Below, piece by piece: positions 8,840 through 18,003 of a DNA stretch of 64,000 nt. Made by a program: the position numbers and the translations under genes. The notes beneath the pieces were generated by a model that was given only the letters and a program-made list of their open reading frames with translations, was not told where the DNA came from and ran no database searches. The stretch's first letter is position 1. Every line of letters starts with the position of its first letter. Source of the DNA: Thalassospira marina (GTDB lineage Bacteria > Pseudomonadota > Alphaproteobacteria > Rhodospirillales > Thalassospiraceae); the NCBI RefSeq assembly GCF_002844375.1, contig NZ_CP024199.1, forward strand, positions 756,001 to 820,000. Reading direction: 5' to 3'.

Positions 8840-9739
8840 TTAATCGGGCCAGCGGCGATGCACCCACAGCCATTGTGCCGGGCGCTGGCGGATCCAGTCT
8901 TCGATGAAGGCATTTACATCGGTCATGATTTTGAGGATATCGGCGTGGCGGTCATCCGTTTTGACGATGTCGATCTTTGGATAGAATGTCATGCGGAAAT
9001 AGGCGCCATGCAGGCGTTCCAGGCGGACCGGTACAGCCGGGGCATCATATTTGACAGCAAACTGCGCAAGTGCGGGCGCGGTCATGGCATCGCGGCCAAA
9101 AAACGGGACGGCGATGCCGTCATTCATTTTCTGGTCCACCAGCATGGCGATATGGCCGCCCTTTCGCAAAAAGCCGGTCAGCTTGCGCGCCCCTTCTGGC
9201 CCCTTGCGGACCATTTCACCCTTAAAGCCCTGTCGGGCCTTTGAGAAAATGTTATCGACCCAAGGGTTGTCCGGCGCGCGATAAACACACATCATTTCCA
9301 GGTCCATGGCGCGTGCAAGCAGCATGGCGACTTCCCAGTTGCCAGCATGGGCGGTAAAAAACTGGCCTGGCTTGTCATCATTTTTCAGCGCAAGGCCGTT
9401 TTCCAGCCCGACAACTTCAAGACGGTCCGATCCTGGTTCAATCTTGTGAATATGCGGTACTTCGGCAATGCTGCGGCCCAGATTTTCCCACATATCGCCC
9501 AAGATCGTTTCAATTTCGTGGGCCGATTTTTCGGGAAAGGCGCGTTCCATATTGCGCCGGGCCCGCTTGGTAATGCTGACCCTGGCGCCTATCTTACGTC
9601 CAATCCAGCCGCCAACGGCAGATGCGCGATCAATCGACATGATTGAAAACAGCCAGAAAAACAGATGCGCCGCCAATCCCTGCAGGGGATAGCTGAAGTA
9701 ACGCTGGAAATTGCTGATGTTTTTGTTTTTAGGCGCCAT
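8840..9739 (-). CDS. lpxL: Lipid A late acyltransferase (LpxL/HtrB family)
   Basis: An inner-membrane acyltransferase that adds a secondary acyl chain to Kdo-lipid A; 299 residues, the expected size. An N-terminal membrane segment (about 19-37) precedes the HX4E catalytic motif HAGNWE (His131, Glu136). The C-terminal QWLWVHRRWPD is typical. Its ATG overlaps the end of lpxK by 11 nt, and it is the last gene of the msbA-DUF374-waaA-lpxK-lpxL operon. The chain-length specificity (LpxL versus LpxM) cannot be read from sequence. Confidence 0.92.
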   Translation of the reverse strand: MAPKNKNISNFQRYFSYPLQGLAAHLFFWLFSIMSIDRASAVGGWIGRKIGARVSITKRARRNMERAFPEKSAHEIETILGDMWENLGRSIAEVPHIHKIEPGSDRLEVVGLENGLALKNDDKPGQFFTAHAGNWEVAMLLARAMDLEMMCVYRAPDNPWVDNIFSKARQGFKGEMVRKGPEGARKLTGFLRKGGHIAMLVDQKMNDGIAVPFFGRDAMTAPALAQFAVKYDAPAVPVRLERLHGAYFRMTFYPKIDIVKTDDRHADILKIMTDVNAFIEDWIRQRPAQWLWVHRRWPD

Positions 9740-10703
9740 GGGCAAATACCGTTTCGATCATTTGGGTCATGCCTGGCAAGTCGTCAAATTCCAGGGCAAT
9801 GCGCAGCGTCCTTATGCCGGTTTGATCCGCGAAGGGCAAGCGCACCAGGTCTTTTTCCGTGGTAACCAGCATGGCCCCGGCCTTTTGGGCATCGGCACGC
9901 AAGGCGGCCAGTTCATGTGGCTTAAACAGATGGTGGTCGGGGAAATCGCGCGCAAGGGCAATTTCCGCCCCGCAATCGCGCAGGCTTTGGTAAAACTTTT
10001 CCGGTCGGCCAATCCCGGCAAAGGCAGCAACCTTCTGCCCGGCAAATTCATTGGCATTTTCCGGGCGAATACGGGCCTTGAAAACCGAAACATGGTTGGG
10101 CATTTGCGGTGCCAGCCCGGTTTTATCATCCCCGATGATGATGGCGGTACGCACACGCGAAAACCCGCTTTTGATGGTTTCGCGAAGCGGCCCGGCGGGT
10201 AAAACCCGGCCATTGCCAAACCCGGTGGCACCATCAATCACGACAATGCCCAAATCCTTGATCACGGATGGGTTTTGTAAACCATCATCCATAATGATCA
10301 CATCGGCCCCGGCAGCCTTGATGGCTTCTGCCCCGGCGGCACGATTGCGCGAAACCCATGCCGGGCCGGTGCGCGCCAGCAACAGGGGTTCATCGCCAAC
10401 ATCCGATGCGCGATCGTGCGACAGATCAACCCTGTGCGGGCCCTGTTGGGTGCCGCCATATCCCCGGCTTAGAAAATGGGGGTTATGGCCAAGCCCGGTT
10501 AAAATACCAAACAGCGCCTGTGCCGATGGCGTTTTACCCGCCCCACCCACGGTGAAATTCCCCAGGCAAATCACCTTGCAGCCCGGATGCAGGGCCGGTG
10601 TCGTTGCCTTGCGCCATGCGGCCCCCGCCCGCCACAGAAGCGAAAGTGGCGATAGCGCACGGGAAATAACATTATCGGTTTGCCAGAAATCAGGGGCGTG
10701 CAT
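9729..10703 (-). CDS. lpxK: Tetraacyldisaccharide 4'-kinase
   Basis: Phosphorylates the 4' position of the lipid A disaccharide using ATP at the inner membrane; 324 residues. The N-terminal membrane-associated helix is followed by a P-loop, GNFTVGGAGKTPSA (about residues 45-58), then the FLSRGYGG and IIMDDGLQNP motifs typical of LpxK. ATG at 10703 (MHAPDFW) fits the family start; the frame is open further upstream inside waaA. It overlaps waaA by 14 nt and lpxL by 11 nt. Confidence 0.96.
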   Translation of the reverse strand: MHAPDFWQTDNVISRALSPLSLLWRAGAAWRKATTPALHPGCKVICLGNFTVGGAGKTPSAQALFGILTGLGHNPHFLSRGYGGTQQGPHRVDLSHDRASDVGDEPLLLARTGPAWVSRNRAAGAEAIKAAGADVIIMDDGLQNPSVIKDLGIVVIDGATGFGNGRVLPAGPLRETIKSGFSRVRTAIIIGDDKTGLAPQMPNHVSVFKARIRPENANEFAGQKVAAFAGIGRPEKFYQSLRDCGAEIALARDFPDHHLFKPHELAALRADAQKAGAMLVTTEKDLVRLPFADQTGIRTLRIALEFDDLPGMTQMIETVFAHGA

Positions 10704-11979
10704 GTGGCCCCCGGCATGCCACCAGCAATTCCGTAATGGCAGACATGGTACGTTCCAGAACTTCGGCTTTGCTGTTGGCATAGTTGCGCGCCGCATCGGT
10801 CAGGGCATCGCGCGCGGGCTGGTTTGCCAAAAGTTGGTCAAGCTGGCGTTCAAGGTCGGCTTCATCGGTGCAGGGGCGCGCAGCACGTTCCGCCAGCATT
10901 TCACGGCTGATTTCGGCAAAGTTGCTCATATCCGGGCCATGCAGGATGGCACAGCCAAGGCGTGCTGGTTCCAGCGGGTTTTGCCCGCCACCCACCGCCA
11001 GGGTTTTGCCAATAAAGCAAATTGGTGCCAGCCGGTAATAAAGGCCCATTTCCCCAATGGTATCACCCAAAAACACATCGGTATCGCGGGTAATGATATG
11101 GTCCATGCTGCGCCGGGCAATGCGCAGGCCCTTGCCCATCAGGGTGGCTTCAATGCCAGTTGCCCGGTTGGGGTGGCGCGGAACGATGATGGTTAAAAGA
11201 TTGCGGTGTTTTTCACGCAGGCGCGCATGGATGGAGGCGGCAATTGTTTCTTCGCCTTCAAACGTGCTTGATGCCAGCCAGACAGGGCGATCGCCAATCT
11301 GGTCGCGATATTTGCGCAATATGTCATCTTCAACCGGTAGGGGCAGGGCCGCAAATTTCAGATTGCCCGTGGTCATGACATTGGGCGCGCCCAGTTCGCG
11401 AAACCGTGCTGTTTCTTCCTCTGTCTGGGCCAGCACAACACTGAAACAGGCCATCACCGGGCGAATGAAGGATGAAAACCGGCGATAGCTTTTAAAGCTG
11501 CTATCCGATATCCGGCCATTTAACAGGGCGATTTTTGTGCCGGATTTACGCGCGCGGGTCAGGATATTGGGCCAAAGGTCGCTTTCCAGCCACAGGGCAA
11601 TATCGGGCCGCCAGTGATGCAGGAAACGCGCGACATAAACCTGTCGGTCCACCGGGATAAACTGGTGAATAACATTTTCCGGCAGGCGTTCGTGCATCAT
11701 GCGCGCCGATGTGACGGTGCCGGTCGTAACCAGTATGGTAAATTCCGGGTATTCGCGCTGCAGCCGGTCAATAACGGGCAGGGCAGAAAGGGATTCACCA
11801 ACACTGGCACCGTGAATCCAGATCAGCGGGCCTTCGGGGCGCATATGGCCGGGATGGCCAAACCGTTCGCCGATGCGGCCGGGGTCTTCCTTGCCGCGGT
11901 TTTTACGCCGGTGCAAATACAGGCCCACAATCGGGCCCAGCATGCGTGTTGCTGCACGATAGGCGTAAAACAGGCTCAT
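10690..11979 (-). CDS. waaA: 3-deoxy-D-manno-octulosonic acid (Kdo) transferase
   Basis: A GT30 glycosyltransferase that attaches Kdo from CMP-Kdo to lipid IVA. The 429-residue protein has an N-terminal membrane anchor (about 1-22), the acceptor-side motif IHGASVGESLSALP with the conserved catalytic Glu, the MTGNLKF-like MTTGNLKFA, and the C-terminal donor domain with GGGQNPLEPARLG. It overlaps DUF374 by 4 nt and lpxK by 14 nt. Whether one or two Kdo residues are added cannot be told. Confidence 0.97.
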   Translation of the reverse strand: MSLFYAYRAATRMLGPIVGLYLHRRKNRGKEDPGRIGERFGHPGHMRPEGPLIWIHGASVGESLSALPVIDRLQREYPEFTILVTTGTVTSARMMHERLPENVIHQFIPVDRQVYVARFLHHWRPDIALWLESDLWPNILTRARKSGTKIALLNGRISDSSFKSYRRFSSFIRPVMACFSVVLAQTEEETARFRELGAPNVMTTGNLKFAALPLPVEDDILRKYRDQIGDRPVWLASSTFEGEETIAASIHARLREKHRNLLTIIVPRHPNRATGIEATLMGKGLRIARRSMDHIITRDTDVFLGDTIGEMGLYYRLAPICFIGKTLAVGGGQNPLEPARLGCAILHGPDMSNFAEISREMLAERAARPCTDEADLERQLDQLLANQPARDALTDAARNYANSKAEVLERTMSAITELLVACRGPHARP

Positions 11980-12737
11980 CGCGGTGTTTCTCCGGCTTCG
12001 CGCGCGGCGCGTTTCTGCTTTACGGGTTCATCGGGGCCGGCGGGCTCAATCACATCAAGGCCAAATTCCCGGTCATGCTTCTGGGTTAGCGCGACCATGC
12101 TGGTTTCCAGCTCCAGGCGTTTTGCCTCCATGCCGTCATTATCCAGGTCTTTGGGCACATAAATGGGTTCGCCCCAGGCAAACACACCACGTGAAAAGGG
12201 AAAAGGCAGCACAAACCTGTCCCAACTGCGCATGACACGCCGCCGCGATGCGGAATAGGTAAGCGGGAAAATCGGAACACCACTGATGCGTGCTGCCGAA
12301 ATGACACCGCCGGATGCATGCATGCGCGGGCCGCGTGGCCCATCGGGCGTCATGCCAACGACTTCACCGGCCTTTAGCGATTTTAAAATCCCACGCAGGG
12401 CATTTGCACCCCCGTTGCTTGATGACCCGGCAATGGTATGGACGCCAAAATGGCCAATGGTGCGCGAAATGATTTCGCCGTCACGATGCGCTGAAATCAG
12501 CATGTTAAAGGGCGCATCCCCGCCAACGGCCTGCCATGTATAAGGCATCATCAATAGGCGCTGATGCCAGAAGGCAACAATAAAGGGTTTGCCTTCGGCC
12601 ATCATCTGGCGTGGCAGGTCTGTTCCCTTTTGCTGCCATTTACCGGTATGGCGCACAAGGCGGATGTAAAAGGCGGCAAGGTGGCACAATGTCGCCCGTG
12701 CCTGCGCGCTTTTGACGATTCCTTTATACCACTTCAC
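11976..12737 (-). CDS. DUF374 lysophospholipid-acyltransferase-like protein
   Basis: A 253-residue protein of the DUF374 family, related to PlsC/LpxL acyltransferases and usually found in Kdo/lipid A clusters. Seen here are FWHQRLLMMP (family His), SAHRDGEIIS, and TPDGPRGPR, the strongest family signature. The start is a GTG at 12737, 4 nt after the msbA stop, and its TGA overlaps the waaA ATG (ATGA). Its position implies a role in lipid A or Kdo-lipid maturation, but the acceptor is not established by sequence. The C-terminal charged tail (about 230-253) looks disordered. Confidence 0.88.
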   Translation of the reverse strand: MKWYKGIVKSAQARATLCHLAAFYIRLVRHTGKWQQKGTDLPRQMMAEGKPFIVAFWHQRLLMMPYTWQAVGGDAPFNMLISAHRDGEIISRTIGHFGVHTIAGSSSNGGANALRGILKSLKAGEVVGMTPDGPRGPRMHASGGVISAARISGVPIFPLTYSASRRRVMRSWDRFVLPFPFSRGVFAWGEPIYVPKDLDNDGMEAKRLELETSMVALTQKHDREFGLDVIEPAGPDEPVKQKRAAREAGETPR

Positions 12738-12741
12738 GCGT

Positions 12742-14583
12742 TCAGTCCTGATCGGTCACCAGATGGGGTTGTTTGCCCGGTTCTTCGGAAAACTGCAGGT
12801 TATAAAGGTTGGCATATGCGCCGCCAAGTGCAAGTAATTCTTCGTGTTTTCCCTCTTCAATCAACTGCCCGCGATGAATGACACAGATTTTGTCAGCATC
12901 GATGATGGTTGAAAGACGGTGCGCAATAACCAGCGTGGTGCGGTTTTTCATCAGCTTGGCAAGTGCTGTCTGGATATGGCGTTCGGATTCCGTATCGAGT
13001 GCCGATGTTGCTTCGTCAAGCAGCAGGATCGGCGCGTTTTTCAGCATTGCGCGCGCAATGGCAATACGCTGGCGCTGCCCGCCCGAAAGCTTGACGCCAT
13101 GTTCACCAACAATGGTGTCATAACCATTTTCAAGCTCCATGATAAAATCATGGGCAGCGGCATTGCGTGCGGCTTCCTGGATTTCCTCGTCACTGGCACC
13201 GGCACGGCCATAGGCAATATTGGCGCGCACGGTATCATCAAACAGCGAGATTTCCTGGCTGACAAGTGCAGTGGCATTGCGCAGCGTGCGAAGCTGCACA
13301 TCGCGAATATCCTGCCCGTCAATGGCGATGCTGCCGGAATTGATGTCATAAAAGCGGGGAATAAGGTTCAGGATCGTCGATTTCCCGGCACCGGACTGGC
13401 CGACAAGTGCCACCGTTTGCCCGGCAACAATATCAATATTGATATTGCTAAGCGCGTTGCTGTCATCTTCGCTGTTATAGGCGAAATCGACCTTCTTGAA
13501 GGTGATGCCACCACCTTTGACATTCAGCGGTTTGGCATCGGGCTTGTCCTTGATGTTCGGTTCAAGGTCGAGAATGGTGAAAACGCGCTGGGATGCCGCA
13601 AGGCCCGCCTGCAAATTCATATTGATATTTGCCAGTCGCTTTACTGGTTCATAAGCCATCAAAAGGGCGGTGATAAAGGCGAAAAACCCGCCTGCATCAT
13701 TGCTGCCTTCAATAACGCGATAGCCGCCATAAACGATAATCACGGTAACCGCGACACCGCCCAGCGTTTCCATGATGGGGGATGAACGCGCGCGAACCTT
13801 TTGTGCCTTGAAATTCAGGCGGAAAATATAATCAACCAGTTTGCCAACCCGCGAGCTTTCGTATTCTTCCATGCCATAGGCTTTGACATGGCGAACGCCG
13901 TGAAAGGTTTGCTCCAGCAGGGTGGCGAATTCGCCGATCTGTTGTTGGGTGTTGGACGAAACCTTGCGCATGCGCCGGCCCAGGCGGGCAATTGGCATGA
14001 TGGCAAGGGGAAAGACAAAAATGGCGATAAAGGCCAGTTGCCAGTCTTTTACAAACATCACCCCGATCAGGAAAATCGCCGACATCAGGTCTTTGCCAAA
14101 CCCCGTCAGGCTTTCTGATACGGCCGAACGCATGGCGCCAACGTCGCTGGTAAAGCGCGCAATCAGCTTGCCGGTATTGGTGCCGTGGAAAAAGTCGATA
14201 TCCAGGCTCATGACGTGTTCGTAAAGGCGGTTCTGAATATCAGTCAGGATGCGACCACCAACAAAGCTCATCATCACAGCCTGGCCGTAATTGCCAAACC
14301 CTTTAAGCGCAAAGGTAATCAGCACCGCTGCACCGACGGGAAGCAGCATGGCGCCGTTTTTGTTGATGAAAATCTCGTTGATCACCGGGTCCATCAGCCA
14401 TGCTGACGCACCTGTTGTCGCAGCAACAACAACCATGAAAAACAGGGCCAGAACAATTTTGCCGATATAGGGCCGTACCGCTTCGCGGACGATCCGTTTG
14501 ACCATCGGCCATGTGTCCCAGTGTTCGGTGGTATGGTCGATATTCTGTTTGGACAAGAAGGTAATCCTGACTGTTGTGCGCAT
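12742..14583 (-). CDS. msbA: Lipid A/phospholipid flippase ABC exporter (MsbA type)
   Basis: A half-size ABC exporter with an N-terminal six-helix membrane domain (about residues 35-330) and an ATPase domain with Walker A GQSGAGKST, signature LSGGQRQR and Walker B ILLLDEATSALD. MsbA flips core-lipid A across the inner membrane, and first position in the waaA-lpxK-lpxL operon supports that substrate. ATG at 14583 gives 613 residues. A TTG at 14556, with AGGA 8 nt upstream, is a credible alternative start in the same frame. The 220-bp region up to the divergent kinase-like gene should hold the operon promoter. Confidence 0.92.
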   Translation of the reverse strand: MRTTVRITFLSKQNIDHTTEHWDTWPMVKRIVREAVRPYIGKIVLALFFMVVVAATTGASAWLMDPVINEIFINKNGAMLLPVGAAVLITFALKGFGNYGQAVMMSFVGGRILTDIQNRLYEHVMSLDIDFFHGTNTGKLIARFTSDVGAMRSAVSESLTGFGKDLMSAIFLIGVMFVKDWQLAFIAIFVFPLAIMPIARLGRRMRKVSSNTQQQIGEFATLLEQTFHGVRHVKAYGMEEYESSRVGKLVDYIFRLNFKAQKVRARSSPIMETLGGVAVTVIIVYGGYRVIEGSNDAGGFFAFITALLMAYEPVKRLANINMNLQAGLAASQRVFTILDLEPNIKDKPDAKPLNVKGGGITFKKVDFAYNSEDDSNALSNINIDIVAGQTVALVGQSGAGKSTILNLIPRFYDINSGSIAIDGQDIRDVQLRTLRNATALVSQEISLFDDTVRANIAYGRAGASDEEIQEAARNAAAHDFIMELENGYDTIVGEHGVKLSGGQRQRIAIARAMLKNAPILLLDEATSALDTESERHIQTALAKLMKNRTTLVIAHRLSTIIDADKICVIHRGQLIEEGKHEELLALGGAYANLYNLQFSEEPGKQPHLVTDQD

Positions 14584-14803
14584 GGAAATTCGGACCGGCC
14601 GACTGTATCGGATTGCCCCGATTTTGCCTTTTATCAAGGCCCAATTGTGCCCGATTTTACGTGCAGTTTGCTATCATGGTGATGGCTTCACGGCAAGCAT
14701 CCGTGTGTTGAAAGGCACAGATCAACATACAACGACAGGATGCGGGAACCTGGAAGGCATGCACGCGTTCTTTCCTAATATGGTTCATTTAAAAAAATAA
14801 GAA

Positions 14804-15637
14804 ATGAGCAAACAACTTAAAAACCAGATCGAATGCACCCTGTCACTGGGTGTTGAAAGCCGCGTTTTCCCCCTGCACTGGCATGGCCAGGATTTGTGGG
14901 TAAAGCAGGCTGTCAATTCCAAACATAAAGTCTGGCATAGTCTGCAGCGCTTTGCAGCGGGTTTGCTGGGTGTTCCCATGTTGCGGCCCACCGTGTCGCA
15001 AGGCGGGAAATGCGGCCTTGATGATGAAACCAGCCACCTGTTGCGCATGCGTGATCATGGTGTGCATGTTCCTGACCTTGTGATGGCAAGTGATTGCTGG
15101 ATCGTGCTGGGGGATAATGGCTGCATCCTCAAAGACCAGTTAAAAGCCGCACTGGCCGCTGGTCGGGATGACAAAATATGCGAGCTGATCACAAAGGCCG
15201 CACATGGCCTTGCTGATTTGCATATGCGTGATTGCGCCCATGGTGCGCCGCTTTTGCGCAATATCACGCTATGTGATGATGGTTGCATCGGCTTTATCGA
15301 TTTCGAGGAAGACCCCGAAGGCTGCATGCCCATTGCGGATGCCCAGGCGCGCGATGTTTTGCTGTTTCTGTTTTCCATTCAACGCGAAATCAAAAAACGG
15401 CCTGATCTGCTGCATCTGGGGTGGGAAGCCTATCTTGACCAGGTTGGGCAAAATGCCCCGGCCATGCGCCCGCTGGCATCGGTTTTGCGCCGGATATTCC
15501 CGGTTTACCTGTTGATGATTGTGTTTCGGCGCTGGCTGGGCACCGATGCGCTGAATGGCATGCAAACCTATCAGGTTTTGTGCCGGGACATCATGCATGG
15601 CGCAACGTCGCATCAGGGCCAACTGACACGCCATTGA
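14804..15637 (+). CDS. Protein-kinase-fold protein, possible LPS-core/Kdo kinase
   Basis: A 277-residue protein with a degenerate kinase fold. A possible VAIK-type lysine (LWVKQA, Lys34), a catalytic-loop-like HGAPLLRNITL (His146, Asn153) and a metal loop IDFEED (Asp166) appear in the right order and spacing. The usual HxD Asp is not visible. WaaP/KdkA/RfaY-type enzymes, which phosphorylate LPS core sugars, share this pattern. It is divergent from the lipid A operon, which supports an LPS substrate, but protein or small-molecule substrates are not excluded. A C-terminal hydrophobic stretch (IFPVYLLMIVF) suggests membrane contact. Confidence 0.65.
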   Translation: MSKQLKNQIECTLSLGVESRVFPLHWHGQDLWVKQAVNSKHKVWHSLQRFAAGLLGVPMLRPTVSQGGKCGLDDETSHLLRMRDHGVHVPDLVMASDCWIVLGDNGCILKDQLKAALAAGRDDKICELITKAAHGLADLHMRDCAHGAPLLRNITLCDDGCIGFIDFEEDPEGCMPIADAQARDVLLFLFSIQREIKKRPDLLHLGWEAYLDQVGQNAPAMRPLASVLRRIFPVYLLMIVFRRWLGTDALNGMQTYQVLCRDIMHGATSHQGQLTRH

Positions 15638-15698
15638 TCGGTTTCGCACTGATTAAACCCTGCACCACTGCGCTTACCGGCAAAAATCCACCGCAGCC

Positions 15699-15734
15699 AA
15701 CCACAACCAGCGCGTTATTGCGCCGGTTGTGGTT
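15699..15734 (-). terminator. Hairpin spanning the glycosyltransferase stop codon
   Basis: AACCACAACC (15699-15708) pairs with GGTTGTGGTT (15725-15734), and an inner GCGC/GCGC extends the stem past one mismatch. The loop holds the TAA of the glycosyltransferase. On the minus strand a U run (GGATTTTTG) follows at about 15690-15684, so this fits the terminator of the metallophosphoesterase-glycosyltransferase operon. Confidence 0.55.
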
Positions 15735-16854
15735 GTGGCTGGCGCAGGTCCTGATCATCGCTTTGGGCAACGTCGGCATTCCGTTGGGATGCAGGCGTTG
15801 CTGCCACACTTTCGGCGACCGATATCCGCGTTGCTGTTTCCCCATCATACCCGCCGGAAAACGGGGCAAGATTGTAAAGAAACTGCCGGGCGGAATTATG
15901 CCAGCTATATTGTTCGGCCAAGGCGCGGGCATCGTTGCGATCAAGTTTTAAGGCATCAAGGGCGGCCTGGCGCAGGTCGCTGTTGATGGCACCTGCCTTG
16001 GTATCACGCACAATATCGGCCGGGCCCTGCACCGGGAAAACGGCAACTGGTGTGCCCGATGCCAGGGCTTCCAATATCACCAGTCCAAAAGTATCGGTCT
16101 TGCTGGGAAAAACAAAAACATCGGCCGAGGCAAAGGCGATGGCCAGGCTTTCGCCGGTTTTTTTGCCCAGAAACTGCGCCTTGGGATATTTCTGCTTCAA
16201 ATCGTTTAATTGCGGACCATCGCCGACCACAAATTTGGTGCCGGGCAAATCAAGGTCGAGAAAATGGCCGATATTTTTTTCAACCGCCACCCGACCGACA
16301 AACAGCCAGTGCGGCTTGGGAAAATCACCAAAGCTTGCATCTTCACGGGGATGAAACAGCGAAAGATCCACCCCGCGCGACCAGATATGCAGGTTTTGAA
16401 AACCCCAGCTTTTCAGCTCGTCGCGCAAGGATTCGGTAGCGACCATGACAGACTGTGATTTACCATGAAATCGGCGCATGCCCCGATAGGAAATCGCCAG
16501 CGGCAATTTGGTGCGCGCATGAAGATATTCGGGAAAGCGGGTGTGATAGGCGGTGGAAAACGGCAATTTCCGTTTCAGGCAATAGGCACGCGCAGCCTGA
16601 CCCAACGGCCCTTCGGTTGCGATATGGATGGCAACGGGCTGCATTGCATCAATCATGCGCGAAAGTTTGCGTCTTGCAAAAATCGCCAGCCGGATTTCCG
16701 GGTAGGTCGGGCAGGGAATGGTTGTGAACTGGTCGGGTGAAATGATGCGTACATCATGGCCCTGGGCAATCAGTTCGGCGCTTACCGTTTCCAGCGTCCT
16801 GACAACACCATTAACCTGTGGCCGCCAGGCATCGCTGACAATCAGTATTCTCAT
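15715..16854 (-). CDS. GT4-type glycosyltransferase (Agt/MgtA-like), possible glycolipid synthase
   Basis: A retaining GT-B glycosyltransferase of 379 residues. The N-terminal RILIVSDAWRPQVNGVVRT acceptor loop resembles GDP-mannose-dependent and diacylglycerol glycosyltransferases. The C-terminal domain has GRVAVEKNI and the E-x7-E element in FGLVILEALASGTP. The last 35 residues are Gln/Pro/Asp-rich and probably disordered. Its ATG overlaps the stop of the upstream metallophosphoesterase (ATGA), so the two are made together. In marine alphaproteobacteria a phosphoesterase (PlcP) and a glycosyltransferase (Agt) cooperate to turn phospholipids into glycolipids under phosphate limitation; that role here is inferred from context. 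Confidence 0.85.
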   Translation of the reverse strand: MRILIVSDAWRPQVNGVVRTLETVSAELIAQGHDVRIISPDQFTTIPCPTYPEIRLAIFARRKLSRMIDAMQPVAIHIATEGPLGQAARAYCLKRKLPFSTAYHTRFPEYLHARTKLPLAISYRGMRRFHGKSQSVMVATESLRDELKSWGFQNLHIWSRGVDLSLFHPREDASFGDFPKPHWLFVGRVAVEKNIGHFLDLDLPGTKFVVGDGPQLNDLKQKYPKAQFLGKKTGESLAIAFASADVFVFPSKTDTFGLVILEALASGTPVAVFPVQGPADIVRDTKAGAINSDLRQAALDALKLDRNDARALAEQYSWHNSARQFLYNLAPFSGGYDGETATRISVAESVAATPASQRNADVAQSDDQDLRQPQPQPAQ

Positions 16855-17783
16855 GCTGTTTTTCCAACCGGGCTGGTGGTTGCTGCGCCAGTATTGGCGA
16901 TGCGCGGGCTTTGCGGTTTGCCTGTGTTTTCAATGTCGCCTGCTGTGCGAAACAGCGACATTAACCGTCCCAGCCCAAGGCTGGCCGGGGTGCTGGCCGA
17001 ATTTGGCGTGACATAGGACATTGCCATATTGCGCATATCCGCCCAGTGCAGAAGCTCCAGCTCGCCATCCTTGTGTTCAACAAGGGCCGTGCAGCTTTCA
17101 ACCCAGTCACCGTCATTGCAATAAAGCACGTTGCCGATCATGCGTTTTTCGGCATGGTGGATATGGCCGCAGACAACGCCATCGACCTTGCGTTTGGCGG
17201 CAGCATGGGCAACGGCATTTTCAAAATTGCAAATGAACTGAACCGCGTTTTTCACCCGGTTTTTCAGATAGGCCGACAGCGACCAGTACCCATATCCCAG
17301 CTTGCGCCGGGCGGCATTGAAATACCGGTTCAGCATGATGGCAAGGTTATAGGCCGTATCCCCCAGATAGGCGAGCCAGCGGGCATATTTCACCACGCCG
17401 TCAAACTCGTCCCCGTGAATGACCAAAAGGCGTTTGCCATCGGCGGTGGTGTGAATGTCGTTCATGCGCACATCGACATGGCCAAAGGTCATATCGACAA
17501 ATTCGCGGGCAAATTCATCATGGTTGCCGGGCACAAAAATGACCTTTGCGCCGTTCTTGGCCTTTTCCATGATATTTGTGATAACGGCATGGTGGCTTTC
17601 GGGCCAATACCAGCTTTTCTTCAGGCGCCAGCCGTCTATGATGTCGCCCACCAGATAATAGGTATCTGCCGTTACTTCGTTAAGGAAATCTACCAGCAGC
17701 TCTGCCTGGCAGCCGCGTGTACCCAGATGCACATCTGAAATCCATACCGTGCGGTAGTGGGGTTTCGTGTTCATTGCTGTCAT
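16851..17783 (-). CDS. COG2908 metallophosphoesterase (PlcP/LpxH-like)
   Basis: A cytoplasmic calcineurin-like phosphoesterase of 310 residues. All metal motifs are present: SDVHLG, GDIIDGW, GNHDE, VIHGDEFD and GHIHHAE. The family includes LpxH (UDP-diacylglucosamine hydrolase) and PlcP (phospholipase C that releases diacylglycerol during phosphate-limited lipid remodelling). Alphaproteobacteria generally use LpxI instead of LpxH, and coupling to a glycosyltransferase next to a DAG-kinase gene favours PlcP. The ATG at 17783 is chosen for the strong GGAGG 6 nt upstream; the frame is open further. About 55 C-terminal residues are low complexity. A Pho-box-like direct repeat lies about 115 bp upstream. 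Confidence 0.85.
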   Translation of the reverse strand: MTAMNTKPHYRTVWISDVHLGTRGCQAELLVDFLNEVTADTYYLVGDIIDGWRLKKSWYWPESHHAVITNIMEKAKNGAKVIFVPGNHDEFAREFVDMTFGHVDVRMNDIHTTADGKRLLVIHGDEFDGVVKYARWLAYLGDTAYNLAIMLNRYFNAARRKLGYGYWSLSAYLKNRVKNAVQFICNFENAVAHAAAKRKVDGVVCGHIHHAEKRMIGNVLYCNDGDWVESCTALVEHKDGELELLHWADMRNMAMSYVTPNSASTPASLGLGRLMSLFRTAGDIENTGKPQSPRIANTGAATTSPVGKTA

Positions 17784-17896
17784 CGTCGCCCTCCAGGTCC
17801 CCATGCAAAGGATGGTCGCGCACCCCGGGTGCTGGCCCGTAAATATTGGGCTCGACCAATACCTGAATAAAACAAAAGGGGCGAACATATAACCCG

Positions 17897-17914
17897 TTCA
17901 CAGAAATTTATCAG
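17897..17914 (-). promoter_or_regulatory. Pho-box-like direct repeat upstream of the phosphoesterase
   Basis: Read on the minus strand: CTGATAA-ATTT-CTGTGAA, two 7-mers spaced 11 bp apart as in PhoB boxes (consensus CTGTCAT-N4-CTGTCAT). Four and five of seven bases match. A TTATAT element follows at 4 nt. The match is partial and the region is AT-rich, so this is tentative. Confidence 0.3.
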
Positions 17915-18003
17915 TATTGAAAGGATTTTGTTACATATTTACTTTTGTATAAGATGGCGATGGCGAAATATTTTTCAATTTTATTACAGGTAATATTTGT
18001 TTC

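Noticed and set aside
16851..17783. Naming the phosphoesterase lpxH
   Set aside because: Family match alone does not separate LpxH from PlcP. Context with a glycosyltransferase and general use of LpxI in alphaproteobacteria argue against LpxH, so no symbol is given.
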